Shown: in pieces, positions 28,358 to 38,396 of the stretch
Position numbering within the stretch: position 1 is the first letter of the stretch
Layout of the letters: the number at the start of each line of letters is the position of its first letter
Assembly (NCBI GenBank): GCA_963726105.1
Contig: CAVSBJ010000002.1
Coordinates: 1-64,000 of the forward strand
Length of the DNA stretch: 64,000 bases
Source of the DNA: Roseiarcus sp963726105
Lineage (GTDB): Bacteria > Pseudomonadota > Alphaproteobacteria > Rhizobiales > Beijerinckiaceae
Reading direction: 5' to 3'
Notes under the pieces: model-generated
The model's input: the letters and a program-made list of their open reading frames with translations, nothing else
Told to the model about the DNA's origin: nothing
Database searches by the model: none
Translations under genes and position numbers: made by a program

Positions 28358-29106
28358 CCCTGCTTCAAGTCGAGGGCGCATCGAAGCGTTTCGGCAGTCT
28401 TGTCGCCATCGACAATGTGTCGTTGACCATTGAGCCCGGCGAATTGCGCGCGATCATCGGTCCAAACGGCGCCGGCAAGACGACGTTCTTCAATCTGGTC
28501 AGCGGCCTGTTCGCGCCGAGCGCGGGCTCGATCTGGTTTGACGGACAGGACATCGGCGCCCTCGCTCCCGATGAGCGGGTGCGACGCGGCATGTCGCGCA
28601 CCTTCCAGATCACTGAGATTTTCCCCGAGCTCTCGGTCGCCGACAACATTCGCGTCGCGGTCGAGATCGCCTCCGGCTATCGTCTCCGGCCCTGGCTCGG
28701 CGCGGAGGCGCGGGCGGCGGTGAACGCGCGCGTCGCTGAGCTTCTGAAACTCGGCGGACTGGCCGACAAGTCCCACATGCGCGCGGGCGCGCTGTCGCAC
28801 GGCGACCAGCGGGCGGCGGAGATCATGATGTCGCTCGCGCTAAAACCCCGCCTGCTCTTGCTCGACGAGCCGACGGCCGGCATGGGCGATCAGGAGACCT
28901 ACGACATCGCGCGGCTCATCCGGCGGCTGCATCGGCGAGAAGGGCTGACGATCATGCTGATCGAGCACGACATGCGCGTCGTGTTCAACCTCGCCGATCG
29001 CATTATGGTGTTGGCCGAGGGGCGGGTGCTGGCGGAAGGCCCGCCACAGGAGATCGCCGACAGCGAAAAAGTGCAGGCCGCCTATCTCGGCAAGGCGGCG
29101 GCATGA
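28354..29106 (+). CDS. livG: ABC importer ATPase, LivG type
   Basis: 250-residue ATPase: Walker A GPNGAGKTT, Q-loop region RTFQITEIFPELSV, Walker B LLLLDEPTAGMG and the LivG-typical C-terminal VLAEGPPQEI. The signature is ALSHGDQRAAEI rather than LSGGQ, which is common in this family. The GTG start overlaps the livM stop. Confidence 0.92.
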   Translation: MTLLQVEGASKRFGSLVAIDNVSLTIEPGELRAIIGPNGAGKTTFFNLVSGLFAPSAGSIWFDGQDIGALAPDERVRRGMSRTFQITEIFPELSVADNIRVAVEIASGYRLRPWLGAEARAAVNARVAELLKLGGLADKSHMRAGALSHGDQRAAEIMMSLALKPRLLLLDEPTAGMGDQETYDIARLIRRLHRREGLTIMLIEHDMRVVFNLADRIMVLAEGRVLAEGPPQEIADSEKVQAAYLGKAAA

Positions 29107-29825
29107 TCGCGCTTGAAGCCCAGGATCTGCACACGTTTTACGGCAAGAGTCATATCCTGCATGGGGTGAGCCTCGAGGTGCGCGAGGGCGAGATTGTCGC
29201 GCTGCTCGGCCGCAATGGCGCGGGAAAAACAACGACGCTGCGCTCTCTCATTGGCCTCACCCGCCCGCGCACCGGCAAAGTCGCGGTGTTCGGCGCGGAC
29301 GTGACCGGATTTCCTCCGTACCGGATCGCTGAGTCCGGCGTCGGCTATGTGCCGGAAGGGCGGCGCATCTTCGCCAACCTGACGGTGGACGAGAACCTGC
29401 TCGTTCCCGTCGAGCGGCCCGGCCCGTGGACGGTGCCCCGTGTCTACGAAACGTTTCCGCGCCTCGCCGAGCGGCGCGGGAACAAGGGCGCGCAGCTCTC
29501 CGGCGGCGAGCAGGAGATGCTGTCGATCGCCCGCGCCTTGCTCCTGAATCCGAAGCTGCTGATGCTCGACGAACCCTCGCAGGGCTTAGCGCCCCTGATC
29601 GTCGAGGACGTGTTCAGAATTGTCGTTGCGGCGCGGCGGGAAGGCCTCTCGGTTTTGCTTGTCGAGCAGAACGTGCGTGCGGCGGTCGAGATCGCGGATC
29701 GCGCTTACGTGCTGGACGACGGCCGGATCGTGTACGAGGGCGACGCGCGCGCCTTCGGCGCCGACGAGCAGCGGGTGCGCGAACTCGCAGGGGCCAGCGC
29801 CGAGAAATGGGACGTGGACGGCTAG
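29103..29825 (+). CDS. livF: ABC importer ATPase, LivF type
   Basis: 240-residue partner ATPase: Walker A GRNGAGKTT, GVGYVPEGRRIFANLTVDEN and signature LSGGEQEML, with Walker B LLMLDEPSQGLAP. The start overlaps the livG-type stop by 4 bases. It ends the importer genes; a lactate-permease-family gene follows after 175 bp on the same strand. Confidence 0.93.
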   Translation: MIALEAQDLHTFYGKSHILHGVSLEVREGEIVALLGRNGAGKTTTLRSLIGLTRPRTGKVAVFGADVTGFPPYRIAESGVGYVPEGRRIFANLTVDENLLVPVERPGPWTVPRVYETFPRLAERRGNKGAQLSGGEQEMLSIARALLLNPKLLMLDEPSQGLAPLIVEDVFRIVVAARREGLSVLLVEQNVRAAVEIADRAYVLDDGRIVYEGDARAFGADEQRVRELAGASAEKWDVDG

Positions 29826-30000
29826 TGAAAGTCTTTCTCTGATTTGGCGCGATTGGTCGCCAGCGGCGCCGCGCATGCCCGACCCACCATTCTAGCTTGA
29901 TTTGCCGCCACGGCGCGCCTTAAGAGAAATCGTCGAGGCCGAGTCGTGGGCGGGGGAATCATTGGGCGGCTCGTCCACAGACGGGCTGGGGAGGAAGAAG

Positions 30001-31604
30001 TGTTCAAACAATTGCTGACGCCGGTCGCGGGCAGTCTGCCGCTTTCGTTCGTCGTGGCGGCGCTTCCCGTCGCGGCCGTTCTCGTGCTGCTTGGCGTGAT
30101 GCGCCGGCCGGCCTGGCAAGCATCGCTCGCTGGCCTCGTGGTCGGCCTGATCATCGCGATCGCGGTGTGGGACTTTCCCGCTTCCCTTGCCTTGAACTCC
30201 GTCGCCGCCGGCGCGGTCTTTGCGCTGTGGCCAGTCATGTGGATCGTGGTCAACGCGCTACTGCTCTATAATATTGCGGTCGAGTCCAGGCGCTTCGACG
30301 CCTTCCGGGCCTGGGTTCTCAATCATCTTCCCAACGATCGCCGGGTCGTGCTGGTAGTGATCGGCTTCTGCTTCGGCGCGCTGCTCGAAGGCATCGCCGG
30401 CTTTGGAACGCCGGTCGCGATCACCTCTTCGCTTCTCATCCTGGTGGGCTTTCCGGCGCTCGAAGCGCTCGTGTTCACGCTGATTTTCAACACCGCGCCG
30501 GTCGCTTTCGGCGCGCTCGGCGTTCCGGTGACGACGCTCGGCGCGGTCACTGGCCTGCCCGCCGCAACGCTTGGCGCCATGGTCGGCCGCCAACTGCCGT
30601 TCATCGCGCTCCTGCTGCCTTTCTACGTCATGGGGCTTTACGGCGGGGCGCGTTCGCTGAGGGCGCTTTGGCCGGTGCTTCTGGTCGCCGGCGGCTCCTT
30701 CGCGCTCAGCCAGTTCATCTCGTCGAACTTCATCAATTACGCGCTGACGGACGTCCTGGCCTCGCTCGGCTCTCTGATCGTGACGCTCCTGTTCCTGCAG
30801 GTGTGGAAGCCGGCGCCCGATCCGGAATTCGCTGTACGGGGGGACGCAAACCTGCTTCATGCGCGTTCGGATGTGGGGCCGTGGCAAGGGTGGCTCCCCT
30901 GGATCATCGTGACCGTGATCGTCATCTTGTGGACGACGCTCGAGATCTTCAAGATCGGCGCACAGTCGATCCACTGGCCAGGCCTCGACAAGGCGGTCTC
31001 GATCACGCTCTACAACGATAAGCCTTACGCCGCGGTGTGGGGCTTCCAGCCTCTCGCGACGGGAACGGCGATCCTGCTCTCCGCGATCATCACAGCGATC
31101 GTGGTCAAAATGAGCGTCGCGGACTTTTTCCATTGCGTCGTCCGGACGATCAAGCAGGCATGGATCGCCGTCCTGACCGTTTGTCTCATCATCGGCCTCG
31201 CCTATCTCATGAACTATTCCGGCATGGCCTATACGCTCGGGCTCGGTGTCGCCTCGGTCGGGCATTTGTTCGTCATTCTCTCGCCCTTCCTGGGCTGGGT
31301 GGCGGTCGCGCTGTCGGGCAGCGACACATCGGGCAACGCGCTGTTCGGCAACCTTCAGGTGGTGGCGGCGAAGCAGCTCGATCTCAATCCGGTGCTGTTC
31401 GCCGCGACCAATTCGTCAGGCGGCGTGATGGGCAAGATGATCTCGCCGCAGAACATCGCGACGGGCGTCTCGGTCACGGATCTGCGCGGGCACGAGGGGA
31501 TCGTGTTCGCGCGCACCTTCTGGCACAGCGTCATCCTGACGCTGATCCTCGGCGTGCTGGTCGCGCTGCAGCAGTACGTCTTCCCCGGGATCATCCCGCA
31601 CTAA
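30001..31604 (+). CDS. lctP: L-lactate permease family transporter
   Basis: 533-residue LctP/LldP-type secondary transporter with about 13-14 membrane segments and the family text EGIAGFGTPVAITSSLLIL and GSDTSGNALFGNLQ. These permeases move lactate or glycolate with protons. GTG 30001 is chosen because GGGGAGGAAGAA directly precedes it. It lies downstream of the binding-protein-dependent importer, and the two may share regulation; this is inference. Confidence 0.88.
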
Positions 31605-31608
31605 ATCG

Positions 31609-32943
31609 TTATTGCTGACAGTAGACCGCGACCAGCGCCTTCCTCTCGCGGGCGGCGATGTCGCCCGCGCTGAGCGAAGCGGCCGCCTGGGATGCGGGGT
31701 CGCCGGCGCCGAGAAAGGCGCGAAGCGCGGCGGGCGCGATCAGCGGGTGCGGGGAGGCGAGCGCAACGCTGCCGATGCGCTTGGGCTCGCCAGCGATTGG
31801 CGCGACGAGGCCGACCAGCGCCCCGCTTCGATCGAACACCGGTCCGCCGCTCGCGCCCTTGTCCATTGACGCGGTCACGACCGGCGCCGCCTCGCCGCCG
31901 GTGAACGAGGCCGAACTCGCCGCGAGGCGCGATCCGTCGAACCCGAGGACGACGAGATCCTGCCCCGGCGCTCCGAGCCGCGGCGCTCCGCCATTCGAGC
32001 CGAAATCCCCGGTCAGCATCGTCAGTCCCGTCGCGGCGTCGGCGCGCTCGATCCGCACCGGCTTGCCGGCGACAGTCGGATTTGGGCAGCCGCCGGCTTT
32101 GAGCACGGTCAGCGCCTTGCCGGGCGCCACGACGAGCGCGGTCGCGGCGGGCTGCGGAACGGGCGGGGGCGGCGGCGGGCTCGACGTGGAGGGCGCCGCG
32201 GCGTTTGCGGCCGGCGCCCCGGCGGATCCCGGGAACGGCTCGAATGAATTGGCGATGGCGATCGCCATTCGGTCGAGGGCGGCGGTCTGCGAAGCCGGAT
32301 AGGCGAAAGTGAAGCCGCGGATGGGCGGGCTTGCTGCCGGGTTCTTGTCGAAGCGGGTATAGAACTTGACCGGTCCGTCCTGTCCGGAGACGACAAAGAA
32401 AGCTTCCGGCTTGATCGCCTTGTAGGTGATCTTGCGGACGGGCGTCGCGGCGGACAAGCGCATATAGAGCGCTCCCAGATCGGCGTCGGCGTTCGAGGTG
32501 AAATCGAGCCTTGCGCCCGGAAGCGCGCTTATGAGTTTCAGCGGCGCGCCGATCCTGGCGCCGGTCCGGGGGTCGCTCACGACCTGGAATCCGGCCCCCT
32601 CGCGGGCCTTTTGAGCGGCGGCGAGCAAGGCCTTGAGCTCAGGCGCGGAGAGCGTCCCATCGGCGGGCGCTTTGAGGCTCGCCTGAAACGCAAGGATCGC
32701 GTCGCGGGTGCGCTTGCCGAAGTCGCCGTCGTTGACGCCGACGTAGAGACCAAGCCAGACAAGCGCCTCTTGCGTCGCTTTGCGCGTGGCTTCCGGCAGC
32801 CCCATGAACGCCGCCTTCTGCGCCGCCATCGCGGCGTCGTCGGCGGAAGGCGCGGTGGGCGGCGTTTGCGCTTGCGCCGAGGCGAGCGGAGAAAAAAGGC
32901 CTAAGCCCATAGCGAAGACCAGACCGGCGGACGCGCGCTTCAT
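31609..32943 (-). CDS. Secreted peptidoglycan-binding protein with degenerate trypsin-like domain
   Basis: 444 residues: signal peptide (to about ASAQA), a PG_binding_1 domain at 47-107 (KATQEALVWLGLYVGVNDGD), a Pro-rich linker near 230-265 and a trypsin-like C-terminal domain. The serine region GASGGPVFDRSGALVGLVAP is intact (Ser365). Where the catalytic His is expected the text reads ALTVLKAGGC, and the usual Asp region reads ATGLTML, so both appear lost. It may bind rather than cut. ATG 32943 with GGAGAAACC is the likely start; the longer frame to 33051 lacks support. It is divergent from the alpha-2-macroglobulin gene. Confidence 0.75.
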   Translation of the reverse strand: MKRASAGLVFAMGLGLFSPLASAQAQTPPTAPSADDAAMAAQKAAFMGLPEATRKATQEALVWLGLYVGVNDGDFGKRTRDAILAFQASLKAPADGTLSAPELKALLAAAQKAREGAGFQVVSDPRTGARIGAPLKLISALPGARLDFTSNADADLGALYMRLSAATPVRKITYKAIKPEAFFVVSGQDGPVKFYTRFDKNPAASPPIRGFTFAYPASQTAALDRMAIAIANSFEPFPGSAGAPAANAAAPSTSSPPPPPPVPQPAATALVVAPGKALTVLKAGGCPNPTVAGKPVRIERADAATGLTMLTGDFGSNGGAPRLGAPGQDLVVLGFDGSRLAASSASFTGGEAAPVVTASMDKGASGGPVFDRSGALVGLVAPIAGEPKRIGSVALASPHPLIAPAALRAFLGAGDPASQAAASLSAGDIAARERKALVAVYCQQ

Positions 32944-33049
32944 GGTTTCTCCGAGTCGCCGGACCCTCCTCAGGTCTGTCTTAGCGAAGGACGGTTCGAC
33001 CGTGCTATATTTGCCCCGAGACGTCTGCGCGTCAATTTGAAGGCCGCCC

Positions 33050-36000
33050 ATGCTTCACGCTCTGCGCTCGCTCGCTGTTCTCCTGCTCCTGCTGGCGGGC
33101 GCAGCCAGCGCGGCGGAGACCAAGCCATTCGCGCGCGAGGACATGGCGAGCGACGCCGTGCGGCTCACGGAGACTTTGCGCATCGCGACCGCGGCCATTG
33201 GCGCCCAGGTCAAAGGCAAGACGCCGCAGCAATTGCTGACCGAGGCCGCCAAAGCCGTCGCGGGCGGCGACTTCGCCAGCGCCGAGAAGCTCGCCGGGGC
33301 GGCGATCACGGCTGCGCCCAAGGACCCCTCCAACTGGCTCGCTTACGCCGGGATTGCCGTCGCCGCCGACGACGCCAAGGCGAACGACCGCTACGACCTC
33401 GTCACCCGCGGCGCGGCTGCGGCCTATGCCGCCTATCAGCATGCGACGACGCCGGACACGCAGGCCGCGGCGCTCGCCGTGCTCGCCGATCTCCTGGCGC
33501 GTCACGAGCAATGGCGTCCCGCCCTCGACGCCTTGAAGGCCTCGCTCGATCGTCACGATTCTGTCGACGTACGCAAGACCTACGAGGCCATGCGCGCCGA
33601 GCACGGCTTCCGCATTCTCGACTACAAGGTCGACAACGAATCCGCTCTGCCTCGCGTCTGCTTCAATTTCTCTGAAGCTCTCGCGCACCGGACCGATTTT
33701 TCGCCCTATGTGGCCGTATCCGGCTCATCCAACACCGCCATCTCGAACGAGGACCAGCAGATCTGCGTCGAGGGCCTCAAGCACGGCGAGCGCTACGCGA
33801 TCGTGCTGCGCCAGGGTCTGCCCTCGGCGGTCGGTGAATCGCTGCTCAGTTCCGCCGACTACGAGATCTATGTGCGCGACCGCTCGCCGCAGACGCATTT
33901 CGCTGGGCGGGCTTATGTCCTCCCGCGCCAGGGTCAGAAGGGCGCGCCGCTCGTCACCGTCAACGCCGCGAAAGTCGCGATCGACGTCTACCGCGTCGGC
34001 GACCGCAATCTGCTCGCGACCGTCAGTCGCGACGACTTTCTGAAACCCATCGAGTCGTCGCGCGCGGACGAGATCGCATCCCAGGACGGAGCGAAAGTCT
34101 GGAGCGGGACAATGGACGTCGCCTCGGCGCTCAACGAAGACGTCGTGACCGACTTTCCGGTGCTCGACGCGGTCGGCAAACTCGAGCCCGGCGTCTATGT
34201 GATCACGGCGCGGCCGTGGAAAGGCGCGTCGAACCCCGCCGATGCGAGCGCCGACGAGAGCGTCCAGCTTGCGGCGCAATGGATGGTGGTCTCCGATCTC
34301 GGCCTGACGGCGATTTCCGGCGACGACGGCGTGCATGCGCTCGTCCAATCCCTGGGCTCCGCCGGACCGCTGGCAGGCGTCGAACTCAGGCTCGTTGCGC
34401 GCAACAACGAAGTGCTGGCGACGAAGATGACCGGTGCCGACGGAAGGGTCGATTTCGATCCTGGTCTCGCGCGCGGCAAGGGTGGCTCGGCGCCGGGCCT
34501 CCTGGTCGCGACGCTCGCCGGCGACTACGGCTTTCTCAGCCTCGCCCAGAACGCTTTCGACCTCAGCGATCGCGGCGTCGCCGGCCGCGATCCGCCCAAT
34601 GGCCTCGACGCATTCCTCTACACCGAGCGCGGCGTCTATCGTTCGGGCGAGACCGTTTACGCCACGGCTCTTCTGCGTGACGCAAAGGGCGTGGCGAAAT
34701 CCGGCTTGCCGCTGACGCTTGTCGTCAAGCGCCCGGACGGCGTCGAATACAGACGCGCGACGGTGCCCGACCAGGGCCTCGGCGGCCGCGCCTACGCCAT
34801 ACCGCTGCTGCCGGGCTCGGCAGTGGGCAAATGGTCGATCGAGGCCTATGCCGATCCCAGGGGCGACAGCATCGGCCGGGTCGAGTTCATGCTCCAGGAC
34901 TATGTTCCCGAGCGGCTCGACTTCGCGCTCCATCCGGCAAAGCCCGTCATCGATCCCGGGGAGCCGGTCGAATTCTCGCTCGACGCGCGGTTTCTCTATG
35001 GCGCGCAGGCGAGCGGGCTCGACGTCGCAGGCGCCATTCGGCTGCAGGTCGTCGAAGGCGCGGAGCTTGCCGGTTTTCCAGGCTATGTCGCCGGCCTCGC
35101 CGACGATGATTTCACCACCATCGAGACCCAGTTTTCCGATCACGTTCAGACCGACGCCAAGGGCCATGCCGATCTCTCGGTCGAATTGCCGGACGGCGCG
35201 AGCACGCGCCCGCTGCAGGCCAAGCTGATCGTCGACGTCGGCGAGCCGGGCGGCCGCACGGTCGAGCGCACGCTCGTGCTGCCGGTGCGCGCGAAGAGCG
35301 TGACGGTCGGCGTCAAACGAGACTTCGACGCCTCGTTGAGCGCGGGCGACGTCGCGACGTTCGAGGCGATCGCGGTCGCGCCGGACGGCGCCCGCATCGC
35401 GCGCAAAGGCGCGGCCTGGTCGCTCTATCAGGTGACCAACGACTATCAGTGGTTCAACGCCGACGGCCGCTGGAGCTACGAGCCGGTCAAGTCATCGAAG
35501 CGCATCGCGAGCGGGACGATCGACATTGGCGCCGACGCGCCCGCCAAGTTTTCCGGCCGCGTCGGCTGGGGCGCGCATCGGCTGGACATCAAGACGCTCG
35601 ACGGCGAGGAGACGAGCGTCGCCTTCGACGTCGGCTGGTCGGGAACGGCCGGCGCCGACACGCCTGACAATGTCGTCGTGACTCTCGACAAGACGAACTA
35701 CACGGGCGGCGAAGAGGCCAAGCTCCGCATCGCCTCCGCCTTCGCCGGCAAGGCGACGATCGCGCTGGTCGGCGACAGGATCGAGCGCTTCATCGACGTC
35801 GATCTTGCCTCTGGGGACAATGTCGTCCCGTTCGCGGTCGGGGCCGATTGGGGCCCCGGCGCCTATGCCGTCGCGCTGACCCACCGTCCGCTCGACGTTG
35901 GAGCGAAGCGTATGCCCGGCCGCGCGCTTGGGCTGGCTTGGTTCGCCATCGACCGCGGTTCGCACATGCTCGATGTCAAGCTCGACGCGCCGCAGCTCGC

Positions 36001-38290
36001 GCGGCCGCGCCAGTCGATGACGCTGCCCATTCATCTCGCCGGCCTCGCGCCGGGCGAGGACGCGCGCGTAACCGTGTCGGCAGTCGATGTCGGCATTCTC
36101 AATCTGACCGGCTTCAAGACGCCTGACCCCAGCGCCTACTTCTTCGGGCAGCGCAAGCTGCCGGTCGAGATTCGCGATCTCTGGGGCATGCTGATCGACG
36201 GCATGCAGGGCGAGGCCGGCGCCATCCACACCGGCGGCGATTCCAGCGGCGGCGTTGAAGGCAATCTGCCGACGCAGGAGCCGCTGGCGTTGTTCTCGGG
36301 CGTGGTCAAGGTGGACGAGCAGGGGAACGCGTCCGTCTCGTTCGATCTGCCGGCGTTCAACGGTTCGGTGCGGCTGACCGCCGTCGCCTGGTCGAAGGAC
36401 AAGGTCGGGTCCGCGCAGGCCGACGTGACGGTGCGCGACTCGGTCGTCGTCGCCGCCACTTTGCCGCGCTTCCTCAATGTCGGCGACCGCTCCGAAATGC
36501 ATGTCGACATCGACAATGTCGAGGGGGAGGCTGGCGAGTACAAGCTCGATCTCGACATCCGCGGGCCGCTCACGGCTGACGCGGACGCGATGACAAAGGC
36601 GCTTCGCCTCGACCTGCATCAACGCAAATCTTTGGCGATGCCGATTGCGGCGGCTGGCGTGGGCGTGGCCGAGCTTGACTTGAGACTCACCGGCCCGAAG
36701 ACCGATCTCACCCAGCATTTCCGGCTTGGCGTCGCGTCCGGCGCGCCCAACTCGTATCGGCGCACGGTGACGCCTTTGCCGGGAGGAGCAAGCCAGACGA
36801 TCTCTGGCGATCTGCTTGCCGATTTCATTCCCGGCACTGGCTCGATCGCGGTCTCCGCTTCGCCCTTTGGCGCGCTCGACGCGCCGGCTTTGCTCGCGGC
36901 GCTGCAGCGCTACCCTTACGGCTGTTCGGAGCAGACGGTCAGCGTCGCCATGCCGCTGCTCTACGTCAATCGCCTCGCCTCGCTCGAGCATCTCGGCGTC
37001 GACCCCGATCTCGACGGGCGGATCAACCAGGCGATCGAGCGCGAGCTCAGCCGCCAGAGCGCGAGCGGCGCGTTCGGCATGTGGAGCGCCGACAGCAATG
37101 ACGAGGATCCCTGGCTCGACGCCTTCGTCACCGACTTTCTGACCCGTGCGCGCGAGCGCAATTTCGCCGTGCCGAGCCAAGCTTTCGATCAGGCGCTCGA
37201 CCGGCTGCGCAACGAGGTCGTCAACGCTCCGGAGCCGACCAAGGACAATTCCGCCGCGATCGCCTACGCGCTCTATGTTCTCGCCCGCAACGGGCGCCCG
37301 GTGATCGGCGACCTGCGTTATCTCACCGACGCCAAGCTCGAGGCTTTCACCACGCCGCTTGCCAAGGCTCAGCTTGCCGCCGCGCTCGCCATGCTCGGCG
37401 ATCAGGCGCGCGCCGCAGGCGCCTTTGGCGCGGCGCTCGAGGCGCTCGACGCCGAGCGCGACGGAGGCGCGCGGCCCGATTATGGCTCGCGCTTGCGCGA
37501 CGCCGCGGCCGTGCTCGCGCTCGTCGCCGAGGCCAAGCTCGGCAACATTGAGAGCGATGCGATCGCGCGCGCGGGCGCTGTCCTCGATGAGGCGAGGGCG
37601 GAGCGGTCGTTTCTCAGCACGCAGGAGATGAACTGGATGACGCTCGCCGCGGAAGGACTCGCAGAGCATGAGTTCCTCGCCCAGTTCCGCGTCGACGGCG
37701 AGGCGGTCAAAGGCGCGCTCTATCGGCGATGGAGCGCGCCAACGCTCTCCGGACAGTCCATCGTTATCGCCAATGCCGGACAGAATCCGGCTGAGCTCGT
37801 CGTCTCGGTTTCCGGCGCGCCGATCGAGCCGGACCCGGCGGTCGCCAAGGGCTACGCGATCGAACGATCCTTCTACAAGCTCGACGGAACCAAGCTCGAC
37901 GCGCTGCAAAGCATGGTCCAGAACGAGCGCGTGGTGGTGTCGCTCAAAGTGACCGAAGCGCAGGCGCGCTATGCTCGGCTGCTCGTCGTCGACAGGTTGC
38001 CAGCCGGGCTCGAGATCGACAATCCGGCCTTGGTCGACGGCGGGTCGGTCGAAGCGTTCTCCTGGCTCAGCAAGGACGTTGAACCCGCACATACCGAATA
38101 TCGCGACGACCGCTTCGTGGCGGCGTTCGATCGCGCCGAGGGCCAGTCGGCGTTCATCACCATGGCCTATGTCGTGCGCGCCGTCGCGCCTGGCCGCTAC
38201 ATCTACCCGCCGGCGACGGCCGAAGACATGTACGATCCCGAACGCTACGGCCGCACCGCCTTCGGCGACTTGGAGGTGAAGGCGAAGTGA
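33050..38290 (+). CDS. Bacterial alpha-2-macroglobulin
   Basis: 1746-residue periplasmic protease trap. A Sec signal peptide (SLAVLLLLLAGAASA) has no lipobox cysteine, unlike the E. coli lipoprotein, so the protein may be soluble in the periplasm. An Ala-rich helical N-terminal region (about 30-180) precedes the MG domains; the bait region should lie near the Gly-rich stretch GAIHTGGDSSGGVEGN (about 1060-1080). The thioester motif is C1292-S-E-Q1295 in YPYGCSEQT, so covalent capture is predicted. A pbpC gene follows, as is usual for this family; the pair is thought to guard and repair the envelope. Confidence 0.92.
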   Translation: MLHALRSLAVLLLLLAGAASAAETKPFAREDMASDAVRLTETLRIATAAIGAQVKGKTPQQLLTEAAKAVAGGDFASAEKLAGAAITAAPKDPSNWLAYAGIAVAADDAKANDRYDLVTRGAAAAYAAYQHATTPDTQAAALAVLADLLARHEQWRPALDALKASLDRHDSVDVRKTYEAMRAEHGFRILDYKVDNESALPRVCFNFSEALAHRTDFSPYVAVSGSSNTAISNEDQQICVEGLKHGERYAIVLRQGLPSAVGESLLSSADYEIYVRDRSPQTHFAGRAYVLPRQGQKGAPLVTVNAAKVAIDVYRVGDRNLLATVSRDDFLKPIESSRADEIASQDGAKVWSGTMDVASALNEDVVTDFPVLDAVGKLEPGVYVITARPWKGASNPADASADESVQLAAQWMVVSDLGLTAISGDDGVHALVQSLGSAGPLAGVELRLVARNNEVLATKMTGADGRVDFDPGLARGKGGSAPGLLVATLAGDYGFLSLAQNAFDLSDRGVAGRDPPNGLDAFLYTERGVYRSGETVYATALLRDAKGVAKSGLPLTLVVKRPDGVEYRRATVPDQGLGGRAYAIPLLPGSAVGKWSIEAYADPRGDSIGRVEFMLQDYVPERLDFALHPAKPVIDPGEPVEFSLDARFLYGAQASGLDVAGAIRLQVVEGAELAGFPGYVAGLADDDFTTIETQFSDHVQTDAKGHADLSVELPDGASTRPLQAKLIVDVGEPGGRTVERTLVLPVRAKSVTVGVKRDFDASLSAGDVATFEAIAVAPDGARIARKGAAWSLYQVTNDYQWFNADGRWSYEPVKSSKRIASGTIDIGADAPAKFSGRVGWGAHRLDIKTLDGEETSVAFDVGWSGTAGADTPDNVVVTLDKTNYTGGEEAKLRIASAFAGKATIALVGDRIERFIDVDLASGDNVVPFAVGADWGPGAYAVALTHRPLDVGAKRMPGRALGLAWFAIDRGSHMLDVKLDAPQLARPRQSMTLPIHLAGLAPGEDARVTVSAVDVGILNLTGFKTPDPSAYFFGQRKLPVEIRDLWGMLIDGMQGEAGAIHTGGDSSGGVEGNLPTQEPLALFSGVVKVDEQGNASVSFDLPAFNGSVRLTAVAWSKDKVGSAQADVTVRDSVVVAATLPRFLNVGDRSEMHVDIDNVEGEAGEYKLDLDIRGPLTADADAMTKALRLDLHQRKSLAMPIAAAGVGVAELDLRLTGPKTDLTQHFRLGVASGAPNSYRRTVTPLPGGASQTISGDLLADFIPGTGSIAVSASPFGALDAPALLAALQRYPYGCSEQTVSVAMPLLYVNRLASLEHLGVDPDLDGRINQAIERELSRQSASGAFGMWSADSNDEDPWLDAFVTDFLTRARERNFAVPSQAFDQALDRLRNEVVNAPEPTKDNSAAIAYALYVLARNGRPVIGDLRYLTDAKLEAFTTPLAKAQLAAALAMLGDQARAAGAFGAALEALDAERDGGARPDYGSRLRDAAAVLALVAEAKLGNIESDAIARAGAVLDEARAERSFLSTQEMNWMTLAAEGLAEHEFLAQFRVDGEAVKGALYRRWSAPTLSGQSIVIANAGQNPAELVVSVSGAPIEPDPAVAKGYAIERSFYKLDGTKLDALQSMVQNERVVVSLKVTEAQARYARLLVVDRLPAGLEIDNPALVDGGSVEAFSWLSKDVEPAHTEYRDDRFVAAFDRAEGQSAFITMAYVVRAVAPGRYIYPPATAEDMYDPERYGRTAFGDLEVKAK

Positions 38291-38295
38291 GGCAA

Positions 38296-38392
38296 GGGCC
38301 CTCATCCGGCCCTTCGGGCCACCTTCTCCCTCGGGGAGAAGGTGGCGCGCCGAAGGCGCGACGGATGAGGCCCTCGCCGGATGAGGGCGCAG
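38296..38392. repeat. Intergenic palindromic (REP-like) repeat, copy A
   Basis: Palindromic unit containing CTCATCCGGCCCTTCGGGCC and ACCTTCTCCC, then GGGAGAAGGTGG and GGATGAGG. It fills the gap between the alpha-2-macroglobulin and pbpC genes. The same units recur near 44150, 44561-44710 and 48473. Such families are common in Rhizobiales and are probably mobilised by RAYT-like enzymes or copied by recombination; no RAYT gene is in the window. Confidence 0.75.
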
Positions 38393-38396
38393 CGTG

